Positions 9,575 through 20,778 of a stretch of DNA of 64,000 nt are shown here, in pieces; position 1 is the stretch's first letter, and every line of letters begins with the position of its first letter. The position numbers and the translations under genes were made by a program. The notes beneath the pieces were generated by a model. It did no database searches. It was not told where the DNA came from and was given only the letters and a program-made list of their open reading frames with translations. Source of the stretch: Microvirga brassicacearum. Lineage in GTDB: Bacteria > Pseudomonadota > Alphaproteobacteria > Rhizobiales > Beijerinckiaceae. Location: assembly GCF_008757455.1 (NCBI RefSeq), contig NZ_VCMV01000014.1, positions 124,001 to 188,000 on the forward strand, in the 5' to 3' direction.

Positions 9575-10989
9575 CAAGCAGCCTTCTCGGACAGGGCGTC
9601 GAGTTCTCCGGGCAGCGCGTAGGCCCATTGGGTGATGTTCCCCGCACCGAGGCAGACCACGTAGTCGCCCGGCTTGGCGAGACCCTTGACGAGGCCTGCG
9701 AGATCCTCCGATTTTTCGAGCGCCATCGCGTTGCGATGTCCCCGGGCCTTGAGACCGGCCACGAGATCATCGCGATCGGCGCCCGGAATCGGCTGCTCGC
9801 CGGCCGCATAGACCGGCGCCACGATCACCGCATCGGCATCGTTGAAACAGGTGCAGAACTGGTCGAAGAGCGACGACAAGCGCGTGTACCGATGCGGCTG
9901 AACCACCGCGATCACCTGCCCGCCCGTGGAGGCGCGTGCTGCCTTCAGGGTGGCGGCGATCTCGATCGGATGGTGACCGTAATCGTCGAAGATCGTGGCA
10001 CCGTTCCAGGCGCCCGTACGGGTGAAGCGCCGCTTCACGCCGCCGAAACTGGCAAGCGCCTTGCGGATCGCATCCGGCGAGACGCCAAGTTCGTGTGCGA
10101 CGGCAATTGCCGCTGTCGCATTGAGCGCATTGTGCGCGCCGGGCATCGGCATGACGAGATCTTCAAGTTCGATCCTCAGCCCGGGGCGCCGGTCGCGGAT
10201 CATGACGCGGAACCGGCTTTGTCCGTCACGCGTGTCGATATCCATCAGGCGCACGTCAGCCTGAGGGTTCTCGCCGTAGGTGATGATGCGGCGGTCCTCG
10301 ATATGCCCGACGAGATCCTGGACGGTCGGATGATCGATGCACATGACGGCGAAGCCATAGAACGGGATCGAATCGATAAACCGCCGGAAGGCTTCCTTGA
10401 TGGCATCGAAAGTCCCGAAATGATCGAGATGCTCGGCGTCGATATTGGTCACGATGGCAACGTCGGCCGGAAGCTTGAGGAACGTGCCGTCGGATTCGTC
10501 CGCCTCGACCACCATCCACTGCCCTTCGCCCATGCGAGCGTTGGTGCCATAGGCGTTGATGATGCCGCCGTTGATGACCGTCGGATCGAGCCCGCCCGCA
10601 TCCAGCAGGGTTGCGACAAGCGACGTGGTCGTGGTCTTGCCGTGCGTTCCGGCAACTGCGACGCAGGATTTGAAACGCATCAGTTCCGCGAGCATTTCCG
10701 CGCGCCGCACCACCGGAAGGCGCTTCTCGCGCGCCATCGCCAGCTCGGGATTGTCCCGCTTGATCGCGGTGGAGACCACGACGATCTCCGCGTCCTCCAC
10801 GTTGTCGGCCTTGTGTCCGATGAACGTCTTGATACCCTTATCGGCCAGCCGCTTGACATTATAGTTGTCGGCCGCATCCGAGCCCTGCACCGTATAGCCA
10901 AGGTTGTGCATGACCTCAGCGATACCCGACATGCCGATGCCGCCGATACCGATGAAGTGAATGGGTCCAAGCTTCGGCGGCAATTTCAT
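9574..10989 (-). CDS. murC: UDP-N-acetylmuramate--L-alanine ligase MurC
   Basis: First of the Mur amino acid ligases; adds L-Ala to UDP-MurNAc. Start ATG 10989, 471 residues. The N-terminal Rossmann motif is [12 protein letters not shown], the ATP P-loop GTHGKTTTT lies at 114-122, and the central domain contains EADESDGTF and [11 protein letters not shown], all usual for MurC. ATGA overlap with the murG stop upstream and one-base overlap with murB downstream. Confidence 0.97.
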   Translation of the reverse strand: MKLPPKLGPIHFIGIGGIGMSGIAEVMHNLGYTVQGSDAADNYNVKRLADKGIKTFIGHKADNVEDAEIVVVSTAIKRDNPELAMAREKRLPVVRRAEMLAELMRFKSCVAVAGTHGKTTTTSLVATLLDAGGLDPTVINGGIINAYGTNARMGEGQWMVVEADESDGTFLKLPADVAIVTNIDAEHLDHFGTFDAIKEAFRRFIDSIPFYGFAVMCIDHPTVQDLVGHIEDRRIITYGENPQADVRLMDIDTRDGQSRFRVMIRDRRPGLRIELEDLVMPMPGAHNALNATAAIAVAHELGVSPDAIRKALASFGGVKRRFTRTGAWNGATIFDDYGHHPIEIAATLKAARASTGGQVIAVVQPHRYTRLSSLFDQFCTCFNDADAVIVAPVYAAGEQPIPGADRDDLVAGLKARGHRNAMALEKSEDLAGLVKGLAKPGDYVVCLGAGNITQWAYALPGELDALSEKAA

Positions 10990-12104
10990 GTGTTTCTTCC
11001 GTTTTCGTGAGAGGAGGCCAGTTCGAGAACTGCCTGCGCGAGGCGCTCAGCCGCATCGGTGATGCTGGCGCTATGCGCGGCACGGGCGGCCTTGGTCAAG
11101 TCTTCCGGCCCTTCGAGCGCCTTACGGAGCTCGGCAGCCAGCCGGTCGGGCGTAAACGCCACTTGTGGAAGAACGATGGCCGCGCCGATACTGCCGAGAG
11201 CGTTTGCGTTGGCAGCCTGGTCCTGGTCGATCGCACCCGGCAGGGGCACGAGGATCGAGGGTCTGCCGATCGCCGCGAGTTCGGCCACGGTCGAGGCGCC
11301 GGAACGCGAGATCACGAGGTGTGCCTCGGCGATGCGCCGCGGCAGATCCTTGAAAAACGGCTCGACTTCCGAGGCAATCCCGAGGCGTTTGTAATGATCG
11401 CGCACCCGATCGAGGTCCTCGCTCCTTGCCTGCTGGACGATCACGATCCGGGCTCGCAAATCCGGCGCCAGGCCTTCGATGGCGGAGGGAATCACATCGC
11501 TCATCACGCGCGCGCCCTGACTGCCGCCGGTCACGAGCAGATTGAAGCGCTCACCCGGACCTGGCGCCCGATATGGCGTCTGGGCTGCCTCACGCACGGC
11601 GGGGCGGATCGGGTTTCCGGTTTGCAGCACGCGCCCGGGGATGTTGTTCGGGATGCCCCTCGTGTCTGGAAAGCCCGTCGCGATCAGCGACGCGCGGCGG
11701 GCCAGAAAGCGATTCGCGCGCCCCATCACGCCATTTGCCTCATGGATGACGCTTGGAATACGCAGGATTGACGCGGCGATCACCGGAGGCACGGTCGGAT
11801 ATCCACCGAAGCCGACCACCATTGCGGGCTTCAGTCGGCGAAGCGCCGGGATTGCCATGAGCGTCCCGCGGCCCAATTGAAAGGCCGCCCTCATCATCTG
11901 CGGAACCGAGCGACCCGACGGTGTGGCGGACGGAATTTCGATGATCTCATCGGCCGGAAAGGACGCCGAATAGGCGTTGGCGCGTTTATCCGTTGCGAGC
12001 ACGATCCGCGCGCCGGCCTGTTTCAACGCGTTCGCCAGCGCCTCCGCTGGAAAAAGATGTCCGCCCGTCCCCCCGGCCGTAACAACGATCAGGGGTGCTG
12101 TCAT
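10986..12104 (-). CDS. murG: UDP-GlcNAc:lipid I N-acetylglucosaminyltransferase MurG
   Basis: Membrane-associated GT-B glycosyltransferase that converts lipid I to lipid II. The start at ATG 12104 ([16 protein letters not shown]) overlaps the ftsW stop as ATGA; 372 residues. GTGGH near residue 13, [20 protein letters not shown] and [10 protein letters not shown] match the acceptor and donor loops. An in-frame start 12 bases upstream would add only four residues. Confidence 0.96.
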   Translation of the reverse strand: MTAPLIVVTAGGTGGHLFPAEALANALKQAGARIVLATDKRANAYSASFPADEIIEIPSATPSGRSVPQMMRAAFQLGRGTLMAIPALRRLKPAMVVGFGGYPTVPPVIAASILRIPSVIHEANGVMGRANRFLARRASLIATGFPDTRGIPNNIPGRVLQTGNPIRPAVREAAQTPYRAPGPGERFNLLVTGGSQGARVMSDVIPSAIEGLAPDLRARIVIVQQARSEDLDRVRDHYKRLGIASEVEPFFKDLPRRIAEAHLVISRSGASTVAELAAIGRPSILVPLPGAIDQDQAANANALGSIGAAIVLPQVAFTPDRLAAELRKALEGPEDLTKAARAAHSASITDAAERLAQAVLELASSHENGRNT

Positions 12105-13246
12105 CGACGCGACCAATCCTGATTGAAGCTGTCCATCATCTCGGCGCGCGGACGACGACGAGTGAGCGCGATCAGGAAGCCCATGGCGAGCGCTAGCGAA
12201 AGCAGCGACGAGCCACCGTAGGAAATAAACGGCAACGTCATGCCTTTCGCCGGCATGAGGTGAACGTTCACCATCATGTTGATGCAGGCCTGGAGCCCGA
12301 ACATGAACACGATGCCCGTCGCAGCGAGCCGACAGAAGGTATCCTCGCTGCGCCGCGCAAGCGACAATCCGCGCAGGACGATGAAGGCGAAGAGCAGCAG
12401 CAGGATCATGCAGACGACGATGCCGAACTCCTCCGCGGTCACCGCAAAAATGAAGTCTGTATGCGCGTCGGGAAGGATGCGCTTGACCGTTCCCTCACCC
12501 GGACCGCGCCCGAGCCAGCCGCCTCGTGAAAACGACTCCATGGCAGTGTCGACCTGGAACGTGTCGCCGGAGGATTTGTCCATGAAACGCTCGAAGCGCG
12601 CACGGACGTGCGGCAGGAACTCATAGGCCGCCACGATGCCCACGAGGCCGGCGCCGCCAAGCCCCATCACCCAGAACCAATGCAGGCCGGCGATGAAGAA
12701 AAGACCGCACCACACCACGGTGACAAGCATGGTCTGGCCGAAATCCGGCTGAAGAATGAGCGGAATGATCGTGGCCGGCAGGATCAGGAACCCCAGCAGC
12801 GCTCCCGGCATATCCTTGCGGCGGCCGCCTTCGGAGAAAGCCCAGGCGGCGAGCACGACGAACGCCGGTTTGACGAATTCCGATGGCTGAATACCAAGCG
12901 GACCGATCACTATCCAGCGATGTGCGCCCTTGATTTCCGGACCGTACTGGAAGGCCAGAAGGATCAGCACCATGCCGATGAAATAGACCGCCAGCGCGAG
13001 GCGTCTCAAATGGCGAAGCGACAGAAAAGACACCGACAGCAGGATGGCGACCGCCGGCATGAGAAACAGGACCTGGCGGTTCACGAAATGGAACGTGGAG
13101 AGCCCCAGTCGCTCCGCAACAGGCGGGCCCCCCGCCATGAGGAACACCAGTCCCGCGAGAGCAAGGATCGCCAATGCGGCCAGAAGCGAACGGTCGACCG
13201 TCCACCACCAGTCGCCGAAGGCTGAGCGTTCCGCGCGTGACACCAT
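12101..13246 (-). CDS. ftsW: Septal peptidoglycan glycosyltransferase FtsW
   Basis: SEDS-family polymerase that works with FtsI at the septum. The start at ATG 13246 (MVSRAERSAFGDWWW) lies four bases after the murD stop; 381 residues with about ten hydrophobic segments. SEDS landmarks include GAHRWIVIGPLGIQPSEFVKPA, RILPDAHTDFIFAVTAEEFG and LPFISYGGSSLL. A longer frame to 13351 lies inside murD and was not used. Confidence 0.95.
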   Translation of the reverse strand: MVSRAERSAFGDWWWTVDRSLLAALAILALAGLVFLMAGGPPVAERLGLSTFHFVNRQVLFLMPAVAILLSVSFLSLRHLRRLALAVYFIGMVLILLAFQYGPEIKGAHRWIVIGPLGIQPSEFVKPAFVVLAAWAFSEGGRRKDMPGALLGFLILPATIIPLILQPDFGQTMLVTVVWCGLFFIAGLHWFWVMGLGGAGLVGIVAAYEFLPHVRARFERFMDKSSGDTFQVDTAMESFSRGGWLGRGPGEGTVKRILPDAHTDFIFAVTAEEFGIVVCMILLLLFAFIVLRGLSLARRSEDTFCRLAATGIVFMFGLQACINMMVNVHLMPAKGMTLPFISYGGSSLLSLALAMGFLIALTRRRPRAEMMDSFNQDWSRR

Positions 13247-13250
13247 GACG

Positions 13251-14633
13251 TCAGGCTCCCATCGCCGGCTCAACGCCGGGCAAGGTTTTGACGAGTTCCC
13301 GGAAGTGGTTTCCGCGAACTTCGAAGTTCGGATATTGATCGAAGGATGCACTCGCCGGCGACAGCAGAACCACCGCCCGGCTCATTTCAGCCGTATCCTG
13401 TGCCGCCTGTTGGACGGCGCGATCGAGCGTACTGCAGAAGACGTGCGGAACGGCGCTGCCGAGCGTCGCTGCGTATTCGTCGGACGCCGCACCGATCAGA
13501 TAGGCCTTGCGGACCTTCGCGAAGTACGGCGCCAGCGCCGTGATGCCGCCTTCCTTCGCCTTGCCGCCCAAAATCCAATAGATGTCGTCAAAGGATTTCA
13601 GCGCCTTCTCGGTTGAATCGGCATTGGTTGCCTTCGAATCGTTGATGAAGAGCACGTGGCCACGACGCGCGATTTCTTCCATGCGGTGAGCAAGACCAGG
13701 AAAGCTGCGTAAAGCGCGCGCGATCGTGACGGTATCGATTCCGGAAAACAGCGCGATGGCAACGGCAGCCGCAGCATTCTGCGCGTTATGATCGCCGCGC
13801 AAGGAGGCGATCCCCGCAAGATCGGCTATCGGAACGGTGCAGCCGTCCCGGTTGGCAAAGATCCGATGCGATTCGGCATAGATGCTGCCACGCTCATGAT
13901 CGGAAAGTCCGACCCGCAGAACCTCGCCCTGGATATGCCCGACGGCAGAGCGAGTCAGGGCATCGTCAACCCCTATCACCACCTTGTCGGCTTTTGCGAT
14001 CAGCCTTTCCTTGATGGCGGCATAGTTCTGTAGGGTGCCATGCCGGTCGAGATGGTCGGGTGAGATGTTGAGCAGCACGCCGATGGTGGGTGCAAGGGAC
14101 GGTGTGAGATCGATCTGGAATGACGAGCACTCGATGACGTGAACACGCTCGTCCGAGGGAGGGGCGAGCGACAGAATGGCGGTTCCGATATTGCCGCCCA
14201 TCTGCACGTCCTGACCGGCCTCGCGCAGGATGTGAGCAACGAGGGCCGTCGTGGTCGATTTGCCGTTTGTGCCGGTGATCGCAATGAAAGGCGCTTTGGG
14301 TGCGATCTTCGCCCGCTCACGGCAGAACAATTCGATATCGCCGATGATCTCGACGCCGGCGGCACGCGCGAGCGGCACCGACCAATGGGGCTGCGGATGG
14401 GTGAGCGGGACTCCCGGGGAAAGGATGAAGCTCGAGAAACGCGACCAATCCGCTTTGCGCAGATCGGCGATTTCGATGCCGTTTGCTTCCGCCTCGGCAT
14501 TCTTTGCCGGGTTGTCGTCGCACGCCACCACCTGGGCGCCGCCCGCCTGCAATGCAAGCGCGGTCGCGAGGCCGGACCCTCCGAGCCCGAAAAGAGCGAC
14601 CGTCTTGCCGGCGAAGATGGTGATTGGCGTCAT
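13251..14633 (-). CDS. murD: UDP-N-acetylmuramoyl-L-alanine--D-glutamate ligase MurD
   Basis: Adds D-Glu to the growing peptide stem. Start ATG 14633 ([16 protein letters not shown]) is four bases after the mraY stop; 460 residues. It shows an N-terminal uracil-binding Rossmann region ([14 protein letters not shown]), the P-loop [15 protein letters not shown], the central [11 protein letters not shown] and the C-terminal [17 protein letters not shown]. An upstream start at 14660 would extend into mraY. Confidence 0.96.
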   Translation of the reverse strand: MTPITIFAGKTVALFGLGGSGLATALALQAGGAQVVACDDNPAKNAEAEANGIEIADLRKADWSRFSSFILSPGVPLTHPQPHWSVPLARAAGVEIIGDIELFCRERAKIAPKAPFIAITGTNGKSTTTALVAHILREAGQDVQMGGNIGTAILSLAPPSDERVHVIECSSFQIDLTPSLAPTIGVLLNISPDHLDRHGTLQNYAAIKERLIAKADKVVIGVDDALTRSAVGHIQGEVLRVGLSDHERGSIYAESHRIFANRDGCTVPIADLAGIASLRGDHNAQNAAAAVAIALFSGIDTVTIARALRSFPGLAHRMEEIARRGHVLFINDSKATNADSTEKALKSFDDIYWILGGKAKEGGITALAPYFAKVRKAYLIGAASDEYAATLGSAVPHVFCSTLDRAVQQAAQDTAEMSRAVVLLSPASASFDQYPNFEVRGNHFRELVKTLPGVEPAMGA

Positions 14634-14637
14634 CGGC

Positions 14638-15723
14638 TCACCGCAGCTTGAGGGTTGCAAGGCCGATGAGGGCGAGCACGACGGAAACGATCCAGAACCG
14701 GATGACCACCTGCGGCTCGGTCCAACCGAGTTGCTCGAAATGGTGATGGATCGGCGCCATCTTGAAGACGCGCTTGCCGGTTAGCTTGAAGGACGTGACC
14801 TGGATGATGACCGAGAAGATCTCCAGTACGAACAGCCCGCCGACGATGGCAAGAACGATCTCGTGCTTCGCCGCAACCGCGATGGTACCGAGGAGTCCCC
14901 CAAGCGCGAGCGAACCCGTGTCGCCCATGAAAATCTGGGCGGGCGGCGCGTTGAACCAGAGAAAGCCTAGGCCTGCTCCCATCAATGCGCCGCAGATAAC
15001 CGCAAGTTCGCCGGTGCCGGGCACGAAATGGATCTGCAGGTAATTCGCGAAGACTGCATTGCCCGCCAGGTATGCGATGAAGCCGAAGGTCCCAGCAGCG
15101 ATCATCACCGGAACGATGGCCAATCCGTCGAGGCCGTCGGTGATGTTGACGGCATTGCCCGCGCCTACGACCACGAACGCACCGAAGACGACATAGAACC
15201 AGCCAAGATTGAAAATGAGGTCCTTCGAGAATGGCAGCGCGAGTTTGTTCGCCAGCCCCGGCGTCCCCATGTAGGAAATCGCCATGCAGGCCAAGGCTGC
15301 GATCAACGCTTCGAGCGCGAGCCGCGAGCGGCCGGAGAATCCTTTGTGGGATTGCTTCGTCACCTTGAGAAAGTCGTCGTAGAAACCGATGGCACCGAAG
15401 CCGACGGTGACGAAAAGCACGACCCAGACGTAATGATTGGCAAGATTGGCCCAGAGCAGGGTCGAGACCAGCACCCCGGCGAGGATCATCAGGCCGCCCA
15501 TGGTTGGTGTGCCGCGCTTCGTCAGCAGATGCGATGCGGGGCCGTCCTCGCGGATCGGTTGCCCCTTGCCTTGCTTCAGGCGCAGCATCGAGATGGTCCA
15601 GGGTCCGAACAGAAACACGAACAAAAGCCCGGTCGCAGTGGCGCCGCCGGTCCGAAACGTGATGTACCGGAAGATGTTGAGAGGGCTGAAATAGGGGCTG
15701 AGCTCAGCCAACCAGGTTAACAT
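14638..15723 (-). CDS. mraY: Phospho-N-acetylmuramoyl-pentapeptide transferase MraY
   Basis: Integral membrane enzyme that transfers phospho-MurNAc-pentapeptide to undecaprenyl phosphate, giving lipid I. Start ATG 15723 with AGGA six bases ahead; 361 residues with about ten transmembrane segments. Active-site motifs include [48 protein letters not shown] and [12 protein letters not shown]. Confidence 0.98.
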   Translation of the reverse strand: MLTWLAELSPYFSPLNIFRYITFRTGGATATGLLFVFLFGPWTISMLRLKQGKGQPIREDGPASHLLTKRGTPTMGGLMILAGVLVSTLLWANLANHYVWVVLFVTVGFGAIGFYDDFLKVTKQSHKGFSGRSRLALEALIAALACMAISYMGTPGLANKLALPFSKDLIFNLGWFYVVFGAFVVVGAGNAVNITDGLDGLAIVPVMIAAGTFGFIAYLAGNAVFANYLQIHFVPGTGELAVICGALMGAGLGFLWFNAPPAQIFMGDTGSLALGGLLGTIAVAAKHEIVLAIVGGLFVLEIFSVIIQVTSFKLTGKRVFKMAPIHHHFEQLGWTEPQVVIRFWIVSVVLALIGLATLKLR

Positions 15724-15726
15724 TCT

Positions 15727-17160
15727 CTATCCTTTCAGCGCTGTGGCCGAGTGGCTTGCGCCGTATTTTTCTTTGAGAGCTTTGACGACAAGGGCCATCT
15801 TCATGCTGAGCGACCCCTTCACCATCACGGCGTCGCCGGGGCGAATGGCAGCGCAAACCGCATCGACCAACTCGGCGGAAGAATCGACATGAACGGCCAC
15901 TTTCGCCTTCGGCAGGCGCGCGACAAGATTTTCCATGAGCGGGCCGGCAGCGAAAAGAACATCGATCTGGTTCGTTTCGATCTCCGCCGCGAGTGCCTCA
16001 TGCAGCGCAGGCCCCTCTTTGCCGAGTTCCTTCATGTCGCCCAGCACAGCGATGCGACGTCCTTTGCGATCGAGCTCGACCGCGCCGAGATTTGACAACG
16101 CGGCGCGCACCGAAGCCGGGTTGGCGTTGTAGCTCTCGTCGATCAACAGCGCATCAGCGTCACCAATGGACAGGATCGTGCGTTCTCCACGCCCGACGGG
16201 CGGCTTGAGATCACCGAAAGCAAGCGCGGCCAACGCAATGTCGATCCCCAGCGCGTGCGCCGCCGCCAGCACACTGAGCGAATTCAACGCGATATGACGC
16301 CCGGCAGTCCCGATGCGATAGACGAGCGGCTGACCAAAGATCCGCGCCTCGACCACAGAGGTATCCGGCTTGACGATAATCCGCTCGGCCCGGATATCGG
16401 CCGTCTCGTGCTCGCCGAAGGCGATAACGCGTCCTGCATTCGATGCGAGTGCGTGGGCGCGCAAGCGCTCGAAGTAGGCGTTATCGCGATTAAGCACGGC
16501 GACGCCGCCCGGTTCTATACCGGAGAAAATCTCGCCCTTGGCGTCGGCGATGCCCCACAGGGATGGAAAAAACTCGATATGCACCGGTTCAATAGTGGTG
16601 ATGACGGCCACATGCGGGCGCACCATCGCGGTCAGGGGCAGAATCTCGTGGGCATGGTTCATGCCGATTTCGAAAATCCCGAACTCGGCTTCGCGCGGCA
16701 TGCGCGACAGCGTCAGCGGCACGCCCCAATGGTTATTGTAGGACGCAACGGACGCGTGCGTTTTGCCCTGGCGCGAGAGCGCGATGCGCATCGCTTCCTT
16801 GGTGCCGGTCTTGCCGACAGAGCCGGTGATTGCGACGATCTTCGCCTTGCTGCGCGCCCGTGCGGCGATGCCGAGACGACGCATCGCTTCCAGAACGTCG
16901 GGCACGACGATCAGCCGGTCGGAGCTATTGAACAATGCAGCTTTGTCCGACGACACAATGGCGCCGGCCGCTCCTTTGTCGAGCGCACCTGCCACGAAGT
17001 CGTGCCCGTCATGCACGTCGCCGTTGATGGCGAAGTAAAGATCACCCGGCGCCAGGGTGCGCGTGTCGATGGAGGCTCCCGACGCCGTCACGACGCCGTT
17101 GCCGACGCGCCCACCGGTCGCCGCCTCGATTTCGGATCGCGTCCACAAAGGCCCGCTCAT
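15727..17160 (-). CDS. murF: UDP-MurNAc-tripeptide--D-Ala-D-Ala ligase MurF
   Basis: Adds the D-Ala-D-Ala dipeptide made by Ddl. Start ATG 17160 overlaps the murE stop as ATGA; 477 residues. P-loop VAITGSVGKTGTKEA near residue 110, EIGMNHAHEI in the central domain and DESYNANPASVRAAL at the C-terminal domain junction are the expected motifs. It ends three bases before the mraY start. Confidence 0.96.
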   Translation of the reverse strand: MSGPLWTRSEIEAATGGRVGNGVVTASGASIDTRTLAPGDLYFAINGDVHDGHDFVAGALDKGAAGAIVSSDKAALFNSSDRLIVVPDVLEAMRRLGIAARARSKAKIVAITGSVGKTGTKEAMRIALSRQGKTHASVASYNNHWGVPLTLSRMPREAEFGIFEIGMNHAHEILPLTAMVRPHVAVITTIEPVHIEFFPSLWGIADAKGEIFSGIEPGGVAVLNRDNAYFERLRAHALASNAGRVIAFGEHETADIRAERIIVKPDTSVVEARIFGQPLVYRIGTAGRHIALNSLSVLAAAHALGIDIALAALAFGDLKPPVGRGERTILSIGDADALLIDESYNANPASVRAALSNLGAVELDRKGRRIAVLGDMKELGKEGPALHEALAAEIETNQIDVLFAAGPLMENLVARLPKAKVAVHVDSSAELVDAVCAAIRPGDAVMVKGSLSMKMALVVKALKEKYGASHSATALKG

Positions 17161-18614
17161 CCCGTTATCTCCGCGATGGCAGCCCGGACCTCGTCGTGAT
17201 CCGAGAACGGAAGGGTGCGGTCGCCGATGATCTGGCCGGTTTCATGTCCCTTGCCGGCCACGACGAGAATGTCGCCAGGTTTCAAGTCGCGCACGGCATT
17301 CCGAATGGCGCGCGCGCGATCACCGATCTCGATCGCGCCCGGTGCAGCCTTCATGATGTCCGCACGGATGGCGGCCGGGTCCTCCGAGCGGGGGTTGTCA
17401 TCGGTCACGATCACCACATCGGCTTTCTCGACGGCGATACGGCCCATCAGCGAACGCTTGCCCCTGTCCCGGTCGCCGCCGCAACCGAAGACGCAGACGA
17501 GGCGTCCGCTGGTGAAGGGGCGCAGCGCGTCCAGCACGTGCGCAAGCGCGTCCGGCTTATGCGCGTAGTCGACGATGCAGATGGCGCCGTTGACCTCGCC
17601 GACATTCTCGAGGCGGCCGACAACGCCTTTGAGACGGGACAACCCCTCCAGCACCTTCTGCGCCTGCCCCTCACCTTCAACCGCCAGAACAAGGCCGGCG
17701 GCGAGCAGCGCGTTCTCGACCTGAAATGCGCCCAGGAGCGGAATGGTCGTCTCATAGACGCGTCCGAACGCCTCGACCTTCAGTTTCTGACCGAATCCTT
17801 CGGGCTGCGTCTCCAGAAGCCTCAGCATGTCGCCCGCGCTACCGGTTGTCAGCAGCGTCAATCCACGGCGGCGAATTCCGGCGCGAAAGACGTCCGCATA
17901 GGGTCCGTCGGCGTTGACGATAGCCGGGGCGTCGGCCGGCAGCAGCGTGTCGAAGAGGCGCATCTTGGCAGCCGCATAGGATTCGGTGTTGCCATGGTAA
18001 TCGAGGTGATCGCGCCCAAGATTGGTCACGCCGGCGGTTTTAAGTCGTACCGCATCGAGACGGCGCTGATCGATCCCGTGGGAGGATGCCTCCATGGCCA
18101 GATGGGTGACGCCATCTCGTGCCAGGCGATCAAGCGTCGCGTGGAGCGAAACGGGATCGGGGGTCGTGAGCGAACCGTAAGCGGTGCCGTCCGACGTGAT
18201 GACTCCAAGCGTGCCCAAGCTTGCCGATTTGTGGCCCAGAAGAGCAAAAAGCTGCCTTACAAAATCGGCGACCGAACTTTTTCCGCTCGTCCCGGTCACC
18301 GCCACGATGGTGGCGGGCTGCTGCGGATGGAACTGCGACGCCGCGAAGGCCAGGGCACGACGGACGTCGGGTACGCGGACGTAAGGCAGGTCCGATGGGG
18401 CCTCGGCCTCGCCGACGATTGCGACAGCGCCGGCAGCGACCGCTTGTGAGGCGAAGGCCATGCCGTCGGCTTTCGTGCCCGGCACGGCAAAGAACACCGA
18501 ACCGGGCGAAACCCTTCGGCTGTCGGATGTTATTCCTGAAACCGCCGCCGCCGCATGCGAGGACTGGCATGCCTCGCGGACCAGATCGCAAAGCGTGATC
18601 GTCTCGCCGGCCAT
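17157..18614 (-). CDS. murE: UDP-MurNAc-L-Ala-D-Glu:meso-DAP ligase MurE
   Basis: Adds meso-diaminopimelate. Start ATG 18614 (MAGETITLCDL) shares one base with the ftsI stop (TGATG); 485 residues. The DNPR motif (VTDDNPRSEDP) indicates meso-DAP rather than lysine specificity. P-loop VAVTGTSGKSSVADF and EASSHGIDQRRLD (carbamylated-Lys and Mg region) are present. An upstream in-frame ATG adds five residues inside ftsI. Confidence 0.96.
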   Translation of the reverse strand: MAGETITLCDLVREACQSSHAAAAVSGITSDSRRVSPGSVFFAVPGTKADGMAFASQAVAAGAVAIVGEAEAPSDLPYVRVPDVRRALAFAASQFHPQQPATIVAVTGTSGKSSVADFVRQLFALLGHKSASLGTLGVITSDGTAYGSLTTPDPVSLHATLDRLARDGVTHLAMEASSHGIDQRRLDAVRLKTAGVTNLGRDHLDYHGNTESYAAAKMRLFDTLLPADAPAIVNADGPYADVFRAGIRRRGLTLLTTGSAGDMLRLLETQPEGFGQKLKVEAFGRVYETTIPLLGAFQVENALLAAGLVLAVEGEGQAQKVLEGLSRLKGVVGRLENVGEVNGAICIVDYAHKPDALAHVLDALRPFTSGRLVCVFGCGGDRDRGKRSLMGRIAVEKADVVIVTDDNPRSEDPAAIRADIMKAAPGAIEIGDRARAIRNAVRDLKPGDILVVAGKGHETGQIIGDRTLPFSDHDEVRAAIAEITG

Positions 18615-20383
18615 CAGCGGGTCCCCCATGCGCCGAGACGCGACATGAGCGGGAAAGGCTGCGCTGGTGGCTCGAAGCGCGGCGGCACGCCGAGCAGCGG
18701 AGCCACACGCTCGATCACGTCGCCTGTGACGGGACCCGCATTCCAGCCCGCTGTGGAGAACCCGTATGTTCCGGGGACGGCCTGCGGCTCGTCCATGATC
18801 GTCAGGAACACATATTTGGGCTTGTCGGCAGGCAGGATTGCCGTGAAGGTCGTGAGATTCTTGTTTTTCGAGTAGCGGCCATTGATGACTTTCTCGGCCG
18901 TTCCGGTTTTGCCGCCGACGTAAAACCCCGCAATCGCCGCCGTCGAGGCAGAGCCCGCCGGGTTGGAGGCGTTGAGGCGCATGACATAGCGCATCGCCTC
19001 GCTGGTCTCAGGTTTGATCACCTGCAACGCACCTTCGCGCGCCGCCGCAGCATCACGCTTGAGGAATGTCGGGGTGATCAGCATGCCGCCATTCGACAGC
19101 GCACCCACCGCCATAAGGGCCTGAAGGGGTGCGACCGCGAGGCCGTGGCCGAAGGCGATCGTCATGGTGTTGAGTTCGCCCCAGCGTCCCGGCACGATCG
19201 GCTCGGCATTTTCCGGCAACTCTGTCTTGAGGCGCGTCAACTGACCCATCTTGCGCAGGAACGCCTTGTGCCCCTCGACGCCGACACCGAGCGCCATGCG
19301 GGCCGTACCGATGTTGGACGAGTGGATGAAGACCTCCGGGACGGTCAGAACGCGACGGGTCGGATGGTAATCGCCGATCGTAAAGCGGCCATAACGCAGG
19401 CCCGATCGCGCATCGAGCGACGAGTTGATGTTGAACTTACCTGAGTCCAGCGCCATCGCGGTGGTGAGCGCCTTAAAGGTGGAGCCCATTTCGAACACGC
19501 CGACATTGATGCGGTTGATGCGATCATCCTCCAGCGCATCGACGGGATTGTTGGGATCGTAATCCGGCAGCGAGACGAGCGCGATCATCTCGCCCGTGTT
19601 CACATCCATGATGGCGCCCGCGACCGCCTTGGCCTTGAATTTCGCCATGCCTTTTTGCAGCTCATCGCGCAATGCATGCTGAACACGCAGATCGATCGAG
19701 AGCTGCACCGGCTTCAGGTCCGCCGACGTGATGTTGAATCCTGCGCCGTTGAGATCTTGCAAACCTTGGCTGTCGATATATTTCTCGATCCCGGCGATGC
19801 CGATGTTGTCGACATTGGCAAATCCGAGAACGTGTGAGGCCGCTTCGGCGTTTGGGTAAATGCGCTTGTTCTCGGGCAGGAAGCCAACGCCGGGGATTCC
19901 AAGGTGATGGACCTCAGATTGCTGGCGCGGCGTGATTTCGCGCTTGACCCAGACGAAGCCCTTCTTGGTGCCGAGCTTGTTGCGCAGATCCGTCGCATCG
20001 AGATCCGGAAGTACCGCGGTGAGAAGTTCGACCGCCTCATCCTTGTCGATGATGTTGCGGGGTTCTGCGAAAACAGACACCATCTTGACGTCTGTCGCCA
20101 GAAGATCGCCGTTCCGATCGACAATGTCCGGACGGGCGGCAGAAATCTCCGAGGAGGTCACGCGCCGCATCTCGCTCGACGCGTCGCTCGTCATCGCAAG
20201 ATAGACCAACCGTCCGCCAATGACGCAAAACAGCCCCGTGAAACAAATCGCCGCGAGACCGACGCGCGCCGTGCTCTTGTCGACGCGCATGCGAAACAGC
20301 TCGCGCACGTGGCCCAGGATGCCGCGTCGCGGAGCGGCCTTATTCCCGGTCAGATCGATTTCGGGCTGTGGGGTCAAGGACAT
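18614..20383 (-). CDS. ftsI: Peptidoglycan D,D-transpeptidase FtsI (PBP3)
   Basis: Septal class B penicillin-binding protein. Start ATG 20383, overlapping the ftsL stop (TAATG); 589 residues. One N-terminal membrane anchor (VGLAAICFTGLFCVIGGRLVY) is followed by a PBP dimerisation domain and the transpeptidase domain with SxxK (GSTFKALTTA), SxN (HSSNIGTARM) and KTG (GGKTGTAEKV) motifs. It pairs with FtsW as the septal synthase. Confidence 0.97.
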   Translation of the reverse strand: MSLTPQPEIDLTGNKAAPRRGILGHVRELFRMRVDKSTARVGLAAICFTGLFCVIGGRLVYLAMTSDASSEMRRVTSSEISAARPDIVDRNGDLLATDVKMVSVFAEPRNIIDKDEAVELLTAVLPDLDATDLRNKLGTKKGFVWVKREITPRQQSEVHHLGIPGVGFLPENKRIYPNAEAASHVLGFANVDNIGIAGIEKYIDSQGLQDLNGAGFNITSADLKPVQLSIDLRVQHALRDELQKGMAKFKAKAVAGAIMDVNTGEMIALVSLPDYDPNNPVDALEDDRINRINVGVFEMGSTFKALTTAMALDSGKFNINSSLDARSGLRYGRFTIGDYHPTRRVLTVPEVFIHSSNIGTARMALGVGVEGHKAFLRKMGQLTRLKTELPENAEPIVPGRWGELNTMTIAFGHGLAVAPLQALMAVGALSNGGMLITPTFLKRDAAAAREGALQVIKPETSEAMRYVMRLNASNPAGSASTAAIAGFYVGGKTGTAEKVINGRYSKNKNLTTFTAILPADKPKYVFLTIMDEPQAVPGTYGFSTAGWNAGPVTGDVIERVAPLLGVPPRFEPPAQPFPLMSRLGAWGTR

Positions 20384-20778
20384 TACCGTTTCGGAGTTTG
20401 CGTCGTCGGGGTACGGGCGTCGCTGGTCTTGTCTTTCGGCGTTGCGGTCGGCTCCAGCAAACCGAGCGCTTCGAGCTTGCGGCCGATTTCGTCTTCGCGG
20501 CTCGGCCGATTGGGCAGGTCCGAAAGCCGCGCGAGTTGCTGGGTTTTCATCGGCTGCAGATCGAGATGCTGATCGGCGGCCTCCTGCAACCTGTCAGGTC
20601 GGTCGAGATACTGCCACTCGGCCTGCAGGACGGCGATCGCGTCACGCTCGCGCTGAACCTTCGATTTCAGTTTCGCCACCTGCTCGACATAGAAGAGCGT
20701 CTCGTACTTGATCGAGTAAGCGTAGCCGGCCGACGCGATGAGTGCCGTGATGGCGATGAAATGCAGCAACCGTTTCAT
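20383..20778 (-). CDS. ftsL: Cell division protein FtsL
   Basis: Small bitopic divisome protein. Start ATG 20778 overlaps the rsmH stop (ATGA); 131 residues. One N-terminal transmembrane segment ([18 protein letters not shown]) is followed by a coiled-coil stretch ([20 protein letters not shown]) and a Thr/Pro/Lys-rich tail. Assignment relies on size, topology and its place between rsmH and ftsI, because FtsL sequences diverge widely. Confidence 0.9.
   Translation of the reverse strand: MKRLLHFIAITALIASAGYAYSIKYETLFYVEQVAKLKSKVQRERDAIAVLQAEWQYLDRPDRLQEAADQHLDLQPMKTQQLARLSDLPNRPSREDEIGRKLEALGLLEPTATPKDKTSDARTPTTQTPKR

Noticed and set aside
9628-11010. 460-codon open frame on the plus strand opposite murC
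   Set aside because: It is antisense to an intact murC and gives a His/Arg/Asp-rich product without any recognisable fold. High-GC genes often leave such long antisense frames.
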